Shown here: positions 58,152 to 64,000 of the stretch, piece by piece
Numbering within the stretch: position 1 is the stretch's first letter
How the letters are laid out: each line of letters starts with the position of its first letter
Program-made: the position numbers and the translations under genes
IMG/VR virus record: IMGVR_UViG_3300031918_000730
Coordinates: 1-64,000 of that record
Source of the DNA: a virus
Reading direction: 5' to 3' (one strand)
Length of the DNA: 64,000 nt
Notes under the pieces: model-generated
What the model was told of the DNA's origin: nothing
Seen by the model: the letters and a program-made list of their open reading frames with translations, nothing else
The model's database searches: none

Positions 58152-60644
58152 GTGAAAGGACAATTAGTGACAATGGAGACTTTTTCAAATAATCAAGCAC
58201 TGGAGGCATCTGCTGAGTATTTCAGCGGAGATACCACTGCTTCATCTGTATTCGTAGGTAAATACGCACTTCGCAATAACGAAGAGTTGCTGGTCGAGAA
58301 GACCCCTGACGATATGCACCTCAGATTAGCTAGTGAGTTCGCGAAGGCCGAGTCGAAGCATACTGACGGAATGGGATTCGATGAAATTTACGCTCTCTTC
58401 GAAGGGTTTAAGTATATCATCCCTCAGGGTTCCCCGATGTCCGCCATCGGAAATCCATATTCCATCCAGTCAGCTTCGAACTGCTTCGTAATTCCATCAC
58501 CTGAAGATTCATATGGAGGCATTTTCCAAGCGGATCAGCAACAGGCGCAGATCATGAAGCGTCGTGGTGGCGTCGGAATGGACTTGTCTAAGATCAGACC
58601 TAAGGGCATTTCGACTTCCAATGCCGCAAAGACCACTGACGGAATTGCAGTATTCATGGATAGGTTCTCAAATACCTGCCGTGAAGTTGCACAGGGAGGC
58701 CGTCGAGGCGCTCTGATGTTGACTATTTCGGTTCATCACCCAGAGATTGCGACCTTCATCAACATCAAGAGGAATCAGACTCGCGTAACTGGAGCCAATA
58801 TCTCCATTCGAGTGACTGATGACTTCATGAAGGCAGTTCGCGAAGACTCGACGTATACTCAACAGTGGCCTATCGACTCTGCACATCCAAAGCTCAAGAA
58901 GGAAGTTCCGGCTAGGGAGATTTGGAATCAGATTGTTCACGCCGCATGGGAATCAGCAGAACCCGGAATCCTTTTCTGGGATAATGCACTGAACAATACC
59001 CCATCCGACATCTATACTGAGGAAGGTTTCGGTAGCACCTCAACCAATCCATGCGGAGAGATCGTACTTTCCCCGAATGACTCTTGTCGTTTGATGGCAT
59101 TGAATCTTTATTCATTGGTTAATGATAGATTCACTAAGGATGCTACTTTCGATTACGAGAAGTTGGCTGAGATCACCTATAAGGCTCAGCATTTGATGGA
59201 TTCCATGATCGACATTGAGATTGGACAGGTCGATAAGATCATTTCCAAGATCGAAAATGATCCAGAGGATGAATCGGTCAAGTCAATCGAATTGAATCTC
59301 TGGAAGGCCATTAAGAGTGCCGCACTCAAGGGTCGTCGCACTGGATTGGGTATCACTGGACTTGGAGATGCACTCGCCGCACTGAACATCCGCTACGGCT
59401 CCCCAGAGTCAGTGGAAGTTACAGAGGCCATCTACCGTACACTTGCAGTTAATGCATATCGTGCATCCATTGATATGGCTGAGACTCGTGGCGCATTCGA
59501 AGTATTTGACTTCGAGAAGGAAAAGGAACATCCTTTCTTGCTGAGAGTCATTCGTGAACTCGGACCTGAGTATCTGGAGAAGTGGAAGAAGTTCGGTCGT
59601 CGCAACATTGCATTGACCACTACTGCACCGACCGGATCAGTGTCGATGATGACCCAGACCACTTCTGGAATTGAGCCTGCATTCAATGTAAGCTACATTC
59701 GTCGTCGCAAGATCAATCCGGAAGATAAGAATGCAGTTGTTGCATATACTGACGCAACTGGAGACAAGTTCACCGAATACAAGATCTTCCACCATGCTTT
59801 CAAGGAATGGATGGAAGTTAACGGAAAAACCGAAGCCGACTACGAAGAGTCCCCTTACTATAAGGCGACTGCAAACGATGTCGACTGGAGGGCTTCTGTA
59901 GACATTCAGGCGGCGGCTCAGCGTTGGGTATGTCACTCTATCTCCAAGACCTGCAACCTTCCTGCAACCGCATCGGAAGACCTCGTGTCGCAGATCTACA
60001 TGGACGCTTGGGAGAAGGGATGCAAGGGCTTCACAGTCTACCGTGACGGATGCCGTTCTGGAATCCTAATCACCGAATCCAAGCCTGTCGAAGAGAAGAT
60101 TCAGTTTGCTGAAGTAGATGCACCTAAGCGCCCAGAGACTCTCGAATGTGAAGTATCGCATGTGAAGATCGACGGACAGCAGTGGGTAATCTTCCTTGGA
60201 CTTTTGGACGGTCGTCCATATGAAGTCTTCGGCGGAATTGCGGAGAATATCCAAATTCCTAAGAAGATTAAGCATGGTAAGATCTCGAAGGTAGGGAAGA
60301 AAGAAGGTAGAGGAATCTACGCATTCTCCCACGGCGAAGGTGAAGATAAGATCGTAGTTAAGGACATTGTGAAGGCGTTTGCAAATGTCAACTATGCATT
60401 CCACACCCTAGCGATCTCCGGATTGCTCCGTAGCGGAATGGGAGTCAAGTACGTTCTCGACATCTTCACTAAGGCAGACGAGGAAGCAGAAATCTACTCA
60501 TTCAACCGAGTAATTTCGAGAGTACTCAAGCACCATATCAAAGATGGTACTAAGTCTGGCGAGAAGTGCCCCAACTGCGGATCGGAAATGATCTTCACTG
60601 AGGGATGTAAGAGTTGCACTTGCGGATACAGTAAGTGCGGATAA
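58152..60644 (+). CDS. nrdJ: Class II (B12-dependent) ribonucleotide reductase
   Basis: 830 residues from GTG 58152; GTG 58167 or ATG 58173 behind AAAGGA are also possible starts. Reductase motifs: SASNCF with Cys111, RRGGVGMDLSKIRP, the NPCGE loop with Cys301, PTGSVSMM, and SKTCNLPATAS. The last third has the TSCPD-type domain (ETLECEVSHVKIDGQQWVIF) and a Cys-rich end (CPNCG, CKSCTCGYSKCG) typical of NrdJ. It makes deoxyribonucleotides using adenosylcobalamin, needs no NrdB subunit and works with or without oxygen. T4 and most cyanomyoviruses use class I enzymes, so this points to a different host. Terminator behind. Confidence 0.92.
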   Translation: MKGQLVTMETFSNNQALEASAEYFSGDTTASSVFVGKYALRNNEELLVEKTPDDMHLRLASEFAKAESKHTDGMGFDEIYALFEGFKYIIPQGSPMSAIGNPYSIQSASNCFVIPSPEDSYGGIFQADQQQAQIMKRRGGVGMDLSKIRPKGISTSNAAKTTDGIAVFMDRFSNTCREVAQGGRRGALMLTISVHHPEIATFINIKRNQTRVTGANISIRVTDDFMKAVREDSTYTQQWPIDSAHPKLKKEVPAREIWNQIVHAAWESAEPGILFWDNALNNTPSDIYTEEGFGSTSTNPCGEIVLSPNDSCRLMALNLYSLVNDRFTKDATFDYEKLAEITYKAQHLMDSMIDIEIGQVDKIISKIENDPEDESVKSIELNLWKAIKSAALKGRRTGLGITGLGDALAALNIRYGSPESVEVTEAIYRTLAVNAYRASIDMAETRGAFEVFDFEKEKEHPFLLRVIRELGPEYLEKWKKFGRRNIALTTTAPTGSVSMMTQTTSGIEPAFNVSYIRRRKINPEDKNAVVAYTDATGDKFTEYKIFHHAFKEWMEVNGKTEADYEESPYYKATANDVDWRASVDIQAAAQRWVCHSISKTCNLPATASEDLVSQIYMDAWEKGCKGFTVYRDGCRSGILITESKPVEEKIQFAEVDAPKRPETLECEVSHVKIDGQQWVIFLGLLDGRPYEVFGGIAENIQIPKKIKHGKISKVGKKEGRGIYAFSHGEGEDKIVVKDIVKAFANVNYAFHTLAISGLLRSGMGVKYVLDIFTKADEEAEIYSFNRVISRVLKHHIKDGTKSGEKCPNCGSEMIFTEGCKSCTCGYSKCG

Positions 60645-60649
60645 ACAAG

Positions 60650-60673
60650 AGGCCCTCGAAAGAGGGCCTTTTT
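60650..60673 (+). terminator. Rho-independent terminator after nrdJ
   Basis: AGGCCCTC-GAAA-GAGGGCCT perfect stem with GAAA loop, then TTTT. Confidence 0.93.
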
Positions 60674-60689
60674 CTAGAAAAGGTATTAC

Positions 60690-61034
60690 ATGTACGCTGA
60701 AATGATGAATAAATTCCCTGATCCAATAATATTCGGGGATGAGTTGCTACGGATATACTTGAAGGTCAATAAGGCAGAATGTACATTGCAGTATTACGAC
60801 CCAATCACCGGAGAGCCTACTGATGCATTAGTAAAGGGGACTCATTGGCAACTAATACATGAGGATATTCCTGCTAATTTTATCTATGCAGTATATGATT
60901 GCTTTACTGACCATTACTATGTACAGTACAATCTACACTATACTGATTTGACGAAGATCTCCAAGTACGCAGTGCGAGATCACGAGGTTATCAAATCACT
61001 CATGAGAACTCACATAGCTCACACTTACCAGTAA
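60690..61034 (+). CDS. Small protein, unknown
   Basis: 114 residues, aromatic-rich, strand-rich (ECTLQYYDPITGE, then YDCFTDHYYVQYNLHY). AAAGG precedes the ATG. It lies alone between two similar GAAA-loop terminators. No family recognised and no promoter seen; read-through from nrdJ is likely. Confidence 0.6.
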   Translation: MYAEMMNKFPDPIIFGDELLRIYLKVNKAECTLQYYDPITGEPTDALVKGTHWQLIHEDIPANFIYAVYDCFTDHYYVQYNLHYTDLTKISKYAVRDHEVIKSLMRTHIAHTYQ

Positions 61035-61036
61035 TC

Positions 61037-61064
61037 AAGGCCCTCGAAAGAGGTCTTTATTTTT
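61037..61064 (+). terminator. Degenerate terminator resembling the nrdJ terminator
   Basis: AAGGCCCTC-GAAA-GAGGTCTTT followed by a T-rich run. The left arm and loop copy the 60650 terminator; the right arm has decayed, leaving a weaker stem. Confidence 0.6.
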
Positions 61065-61072
61065 ACTAAATA
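61065..61072 (+). promoter_or_regulatory. Late promoter box ACTAAATA, leaderless
   Basis: ACTAAATA ends 5 nt (TCAAT) before ATG 61078. Confidence 0.65.
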
Positions 61073-61077
61073 TCAAT

Positions 61078-61575
61078 ATGTCGCGTCAATTTGAAGATCA
61101 AGATTTACCTCCGCAGAGGCCGAAAAGTGAAGGTGGATGGCATCAAGGTGTCTACAAGGTAGTAAATTACAAGAAGTATATGTCAACTAAGCCCCCTATC
61201 TTCAGATCGAGTTGGGAAGCTAATGTAATGTACTTATTTGATATGAATGAGTTTGTAGTTAAATGGGGTTCGGAAGTAATAGAAGTACCATATATCAACC
61301 CAATTGACGGTAAGGCTCATAGGTATTTCACTGACTTCTATGTAGAGTTTAAGAATAAGAATGGTGAGTATGTGAAGTGGGTGATTGAGGTGAAACCTGA
61401 ATCTAAGCTAAAGCCACCTAGACAGCAAAAGAGAACAAAGACATGGGCTTATCAGATGAATGAATATGTCATCAATACTGCCAAATGGAATGCGGCTAGA
61501 GCCTTTTGTAAACATAAGGGATGGGAATTCAAGATATTCACTGACGTAGAGATTAAAATGTTGGCAGGCCACTAG
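61078..61575 (+). CDS. gp4: Head completion nuclease (T4 gp4-like)
   Basis: 165 residues; T4 gp4 is 150. The TnsA-like endonuclease pattern is clear: FRSSWEANVMYLFDMNEFV, then EVIEVPYINPIDGKAHRYF, then TDFYVEF and WVIEVKPESKLKPP, followed by INTAKWNAARAFCKHKGWEF. This protein is needed to complete filled heads before tail joining. The leaderless late promoter fits its late role. Very recognisable member of the T4 core set. Confidence 0.92.
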   Translation: MSRQFEDQDLPPQRPKSEGGWHQGVYKVVNYKKYMSTKPPIFRSSWEANVMYLFDMNEFVVKWGSEVIEVPYINPIDGKAHRYFTDFYVEFKNKNGEYVKWVIEVKPESKLKPPRQQKRTKTWAYQMNEYVINTAKWNAARAFCKHKGWEFKIFTDVEIKMLAGH

Positions 61576-61582
61576 CGTAGGT

Positions 61583-61591
61583 TGCTATCAT
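61583..61591 (+). promoter_or_regulatory. Extended -10 promoter TGCTATCAT of macro-domain gene
   Basis: TGCTATCAT lies 54 nt before ATG 61646, giving the longest early leader seen here. Confidence 0.68.
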
Positions 61592-61605
61592 CAAGATAAG
61601 AAGTG

Positions 61606-61621
61606 GACTGCCTAGGCGGTC
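61606..61621 (+). promoter_or_regulatory. Leader hairpin before macro-domain gene
   Basis: GACTGC-CTAG-GCGGTC (one T:G pair) followed by TTTAAGTTTT, then AGGAG and the ATG. It may be an attenuator or an mRNA-stabilising hairpin. Confidence 0.4.
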
Positions 61622-61645
61622 TTTAAGTTTTGATAGGAGATAAAG

Positions 61646-62137
61646 ATGGAGATCATTGAAGGTAATCTTCTCGACATCTCACACGGGATTGTGGTTCATC
61701 AAGTGAACTGTCAAGGTGTGATGGGTCGAGGCTTGGCGGCACAGTTAAGGGCTAGATACCCTATTGTTTTCAAGGAATACAATAAGCTGTGCAGGTCTAA
61801 GGTTGGATTAGAGATCGAGTTGCTCGGAAGTGTACAGTTAGTTCCAATTAAGGAGAATCCATCCTTGAGAGTTGCCAATATGTTCGGGCAGTTGACATTT
61901 GCAGGTCCGGGTGTACATACTGATTACGATGCAGTCAGTAAGGCATTAGAGAAGTTGGCTTTCATCAACACTAGAAAGTTACCTATCTACTTCCCTTATT
62001 TGCTAGGGTCTGATTTGGCAGGCGGTCACTGGCCTACTATCAAATCGATCATAGAAGAACATCACCCTAATTCTACCATCGTGGTTTTACCTGAGAAGGT
62101 TGAATCACTAGGCGATAACTGGGTAAACAAAATCTAA
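61646..62137 (+). CDS. Macro-domain protein (ADP-ribose binding/hydrolase)
   Basis: 163 residues, a single macro domain: MEIIEGNLLD, then VVHQVNCQGVMGRGLAAQLR (ADP-ribose-binding loop with Asn and GxG), GSVQLVPI, VANMFGQL and IYFPYLLGSDLAGG. This is the TARG1/DarG-type branch by motif. Macro domains remove ADP-ribose from proteins or DNA or process ADP-ribose metabolites. In a phage this could counter toxin- or defence-derived ADP-ribosylation (DarTG-like) or NAD-derived signals. Early promoter, leader hairpin, AGGAG ribosome site. Confidence 0.85.
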   Translation: MEIIEGNLLDISHGIVVHQVNCQGVMGRGLAAQLRARYPIVFKEYNKLCRSKVGLEIELLGSVQLVPIKENPSLRVANMFGQLTFAGPGVHTDYDAVSKALEKLAFINTRKLPIYFPYLLGSDLAGGHWPTIKSIIEEHHPNSTIVVLPEKVESLGDNWVNKI

Positions 62138-62144
62138 ATGGAGG

Positions 62145-62168
62145 GGGATTCAATAGAATCCCTTTTTT
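62145..62168 (+). terminator. Rho-independent terminator after macro gene
   Basis: GGGATTC-AATA-GAATCCC perfect stem followed by TTTTTT. It ends 3 nt before the next ATG. Confidence 0.9.
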
Positions 62169-62171
62169 GAT

Positions 62172-62588
62172 ATGGACCATACTAAGAAAACAACTTTCGC
62201 TGGATTCGTTAACATTGATAAGTCCAATAAGTATTGGATGGAAGGGCACTTCGAACACGGAGAAGACGCCCCTACACTATTCAGATTCAATACCAAGGAA
62301 GAGCGAGATACTGTTCAAGAGGTTGCCCAGTCGTATCTCGATAATTGGGGATGCGATGCGCTTGAACTTGTAATATTCGAAGCAAAGGCAAGACATGTGG
62401 TGACTTTGAAAAAAAGGACCGAGAGTGAAATCACATTAGCTAGGCAGAAATCTAAGAGTGATGCCGAAGCAAAGCGTGAACGCGCAGTCGCTGAAGTTGC
62501 TGTAGTGTCTCAGGTTGAGACAGGCACTCAACCAGACACCGCCCCTAAGAAGAGGGGTAGGAAACCCAAGACTAGTGCTACAATATAG
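62172..62588 (+). CDS. Small protein with C-terminal AT-hook motif
   Basis: 138 residues. The N-terminal 75 form a compact mixed domain (FVNIDKSNKYWMEGHF, then ALELVIFEAKARHV). A helical Lys/Glu/Ala linker follows, then KKRGRKPKT at 126-134, a canonical AT-hook core (RGRKP) that binds the minor groove of AT-rich DNA. It starts 3 nt after a terminator T run, so expression is probably by read-through or an unseen promoter. It could act on phage or host transcription or DNA packing; no family recognised. Confidence 0.65.
   Translation: MDHTKKTTFAGFVNIDKSNKYWMEGHFEHGEDAPTLFRFNTKEERDTVQEVAQSYLDNWGCDALELVIFEAKARHVVTLKKRTESEITLARQKSKSDAEAKRERAVAEVAVVSQVETGTQPDTAPKKRGRKPKTSATI
62576..62584 (+). promoter_or_regulatory. 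Extended -10 promoter TGCTACAAT, leaderless
   Basis: TGCTACAAT lies in the last codons of the AT-hook gene and ends 6 nt (ATAGGC) before ATG 62591. Confidence 0.72.
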
Positions 62589-62590
62589 GC

Positions 62591-62917
62591 ATGAGCACAA
62601 AACTTAACCTGTCACAGCGCCTCTGGCTTATCGATTCTATCGGTAGCCTTCCATCAACCACTGAGAGAATCAAGGAAGCCGATGGATTCATCGCAATCCT
62701 TGCACCTAACGACGCCGAACTGAGTGTCGAAGGTTTGAATTTCACCGCAGACGAGAATGGTCTACAGTGGGATACTGCAGTTGAAGCCGAGAAGGTTCCT
62801 GCACTTGAAGTCGAAATCCCAGAGATCCTATACTCTGCACTGAAGGATAAATTTTCAGTTCAGATGAAAGATCCTACTGGACTTGACTTGGAAATGATCG
62901 ACCTACTCTCCCTGTAA
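62591..62917 (+). CDS. Small acidic protein, unknown, early
   Basis: 108 residues, acidic, with strands in the middle (FIAILAPNDAELSVEGLNF) and an acidic hydrophobic C-terminus (LDLEMIDLLSL) that could be a protein-docking peptide. Leaderless early promoter. First gene of a run that continues into the 239-aa protein and thyX. No family recognised. Confidence 0.6.
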   Translation: MSTKLNLSQRLWLIDSIGSLPSTTERIKEADGFIAILAPNDAELSVEGLNFTADENGLQWDTAVEAEKVPALEVEIPEILYSALKDKFSVQMKDPTGLDLEMIDLLSL

Positions 62918-62935
62918 TCAAAAGGGTCATCGAAC

Positions 62936-63655
62936 ATGATCGACTTTAATCTCTCAGTTAGATTGAGAATTGGTAATGAGGATTACGACGACGAGTCGAG
63001 TCCTTCATTCTTTTCTCGTAGAATGCAAGGAATTCGAAATATATTCGGGTCGATCAGGGATTTCATCGATTTCCTAAAGAATGATGACCCAATTAACTAC
63101 AGGTATACTTTCGAAGAGGGACATGATGCATACATGATCCTCTACGATAAGAACTACCCTGAAGGTTTCTACCATAACGCGAATAATAAGGCAGAGAGTT
63201 TCTATAAGTCCCACGACGTAAATGGAAATGTAATCGCCTCATTCGTAATGCCTGAAGTGTATATCCAGAATTCTATCCAGCGCATGGAAGGGATTCAGAT
63301 GACTCCGACTGATATTCTTCAGTCTACTTCGGTTGCCGAAATATACTTGACGAACTGCGATGAGTCTAACATAGACCCATACATTCCGTTGAGATTGTCT
63401 TTCGATCAGCACGGCGTAGGCACTGCTTGGTACGGTAGGCGCTCAAAGTTTGAGGCGATTCCGGGATACCTCGAAGAGAAGAATAAGGCATTTGAGGCTG
63501 AACAAGCGTGGATCGAAGAGTGGCTCGGAAATTACGTCGAAGAGGAGCCTGATCTTATTGATCTAATGGCAATTCAACGAGTGAATGAAATCAACAATGC
63601 AATACAGAGATCACAGACTCGAAAGGCTCGTCGTGTACAGCACAATCGAAACTAA
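62936..63655 (+). CDS. Protein upstream of thyX, unknown
   Basis: 239 residues, acidic-aromatic, no recognised motif. The N-terminal 50 residues resemble a helical domain (RRMQGIRNIFGSIRDFIDFL) and the C-terminus is basic (RSQTRKARRVQHNRN). AAGGG precedes the ATG. It overlaps the ThyX-like gene by 23 nt, implying coupling. Confidence 0.6.
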   Translation: MIDFNLSVRLRIGNEDYDDESSPSFFSRRMQGIRNIFGSIRDFIDFLKNDDPINYRYTFEEGHDAYMILYDKNYPEGFYHNANNKAESFYKSHDVNGNVIASFVMPEVYIQNSIQRMEGIQMTPTDILQSTSVAEIYLTNCDESNIDPYIPLRLSFDQHGVGTAWYGRRSKFEAIPGYLEEKNKAFEAEQAWIEEWLGNYVEEEPDLIDLMAIQRVNEINNAIQRSQTRKARRVQHNRN

Positions 63656-64000
63656 GTTACTTCTCAAGTTTTTCACAAACATTGATTCCGATGTTTATGC
63701 GGCTAGAGATGCAATGCCTACTTCACTATGGGCATTTCTAGAAGGTGGATATTCTCGCTCAGAACTCTCAATGAGAGATCGTTTCCTTGCAGTGTTCAAG
63801 GAGATGACAACCAGCGACGAAGAGTACATCACTCTACTAGATGACCTCATTGGAGACGAATACCAGTCAGAGGTATACTCCAAGGTAATGGACAAGGCAG
63901 AACAGTTCATGCGCAAGTGGGCTGTCGAGTATGGTCATTCCTCACTAAAGGACTCTGCAGTAGATAGACTTGCAATTGAGAACGTCTCAATCAGGGCGAC
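63633..64000 (+). CDS. thyX: ThyX-like FAD-dependent thymidylate synthase, N-terminal fragment
   Basis: Open from GTG 63633 (GAAAGG 8 nt upstream) to the window edge, 122 residues seen. ARDAMPTSLWAFLEGGYSRS is followed by DKAEQFMRKWAVEYGHSSLK and IENVSIRA. The YGHxS...IENVS pattern is that of long, duplicated ThyX-type proteins found in phages and bacteria. ThyX makes dTMP with FAD and methylene-tetrahydrofolate, unlike T4 Td. The RHR motif would lie beyond the edge, so catalytic competence cannot be checked. It joins NrdJ and dNMP kinase in dNTP supply. Confidence 0.72.
   Translation, partial: MYSTIETKLLLKFFTNIDSDVYAARDAMPTSLWAFLEGGYSRSELSMRDRFLAVFKEMTTSDEEYITLLDDLIGDEYQSEVYSKVMDKAEQFMRKWAVEYGHSSLKDSAVDRLAIENVSIRA

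Noticed and set aside
1-64000. tRNA genes, CRISPR arrays, insertion sequences
   Set aside because: No cloverleaf with a T-arm motif, no spaced repeats and no transposase were seen by eye; gaps between genes are mostly too short. A tRNAscan or repeat search could still change this.

Overview
The window is about 64 kb of a tailed, contractile-tail (T4-superfamily) phage genome. It has no end, rRNA or tRNA gene that I can see. The T4 core set is recognisable: portal gp20, prohead protease gp21, scaffold gp22, major capsid gp23, gp4 head-completion nuclease, a gp13-like neck protein, and a gp25-type baseplate domain. Replication, recombination and transcription proteins include family-B polymerase gp43, helicase gp41, primase gp61, ssDNA-binding gp32, UvsX/UvsW/UvsY, SbcC/D-like gp46/47, RNase H, RuvC-like resolvase, dNMP kinase and late sigma gp55. 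The sequences are far from T4 and the DNA is AT-rich by eye. Terminase, tail sheath, sliding clamp and clamp loader are not seen here and should lie outside.

Layout. 1-5.2 kb (minus strand): tail/baseplate proteins, one fusing bacterial surface-adhesin-like domains to a gp25-like baseplate domain. 5.3-14.1 kb (plus): large fibre-like and tail structural genes. 14.2-19.9 kb: acidic and unassigned virion-type genes. 19.9-24.9 kb: head operon (portal, 54-aa core-type peptide, protease, scaffold, capsid). 25-31.7 kb: mixed-strand section with late structural genes, a second capsid-like protein made only of the C-terminal half of the capsid fold, and a full sigma70-type factor. 31.7-34.5 kb: UvsW/UvsY and a 0.5-kb non-coding stretch that may be an origin. 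34.5-63.7 kb: mostly replication, recombination and nucleotide genes, with class II ribonucleotide reductase and a truncated ThyX-like gene at the right edge.

Regulation is the most striking feature. Two promoter types can be read directly. One is a T4-late-like box (consensus nnTAAATA, twice exactly TATAAATA). The other is an extended -10 box (TGCTACAAT and relatives). At about 22 genes the box ends only 5-7 nt before the start codon and no Shine-Dalgarno is present, so transcription should begin at or next to the start codon (leaderless mRNA). At about ten other genes the box lies 15-54 nt upstream and nearly all of these have a clear Shine-Dalgarno. Leaderless genes of this geometry are common in Actinobacteriota and Deinococcota. 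Together with B12-dependent NrdJ and ThyX this makes an AT-rich actinobacterial host a reasonable guess, but it is inference only.

The parts fit a T4-like programme. Extended -10 promoters drive early/middle genes (UvsWY, the sigma70-like factor, polymerase, UvsX, primase, RNase H). The TAAATA boxes, presumably read by gp55-RNA polymerase, drive head and tail genes. gp55 itself lies behind a TAAATA promoter.
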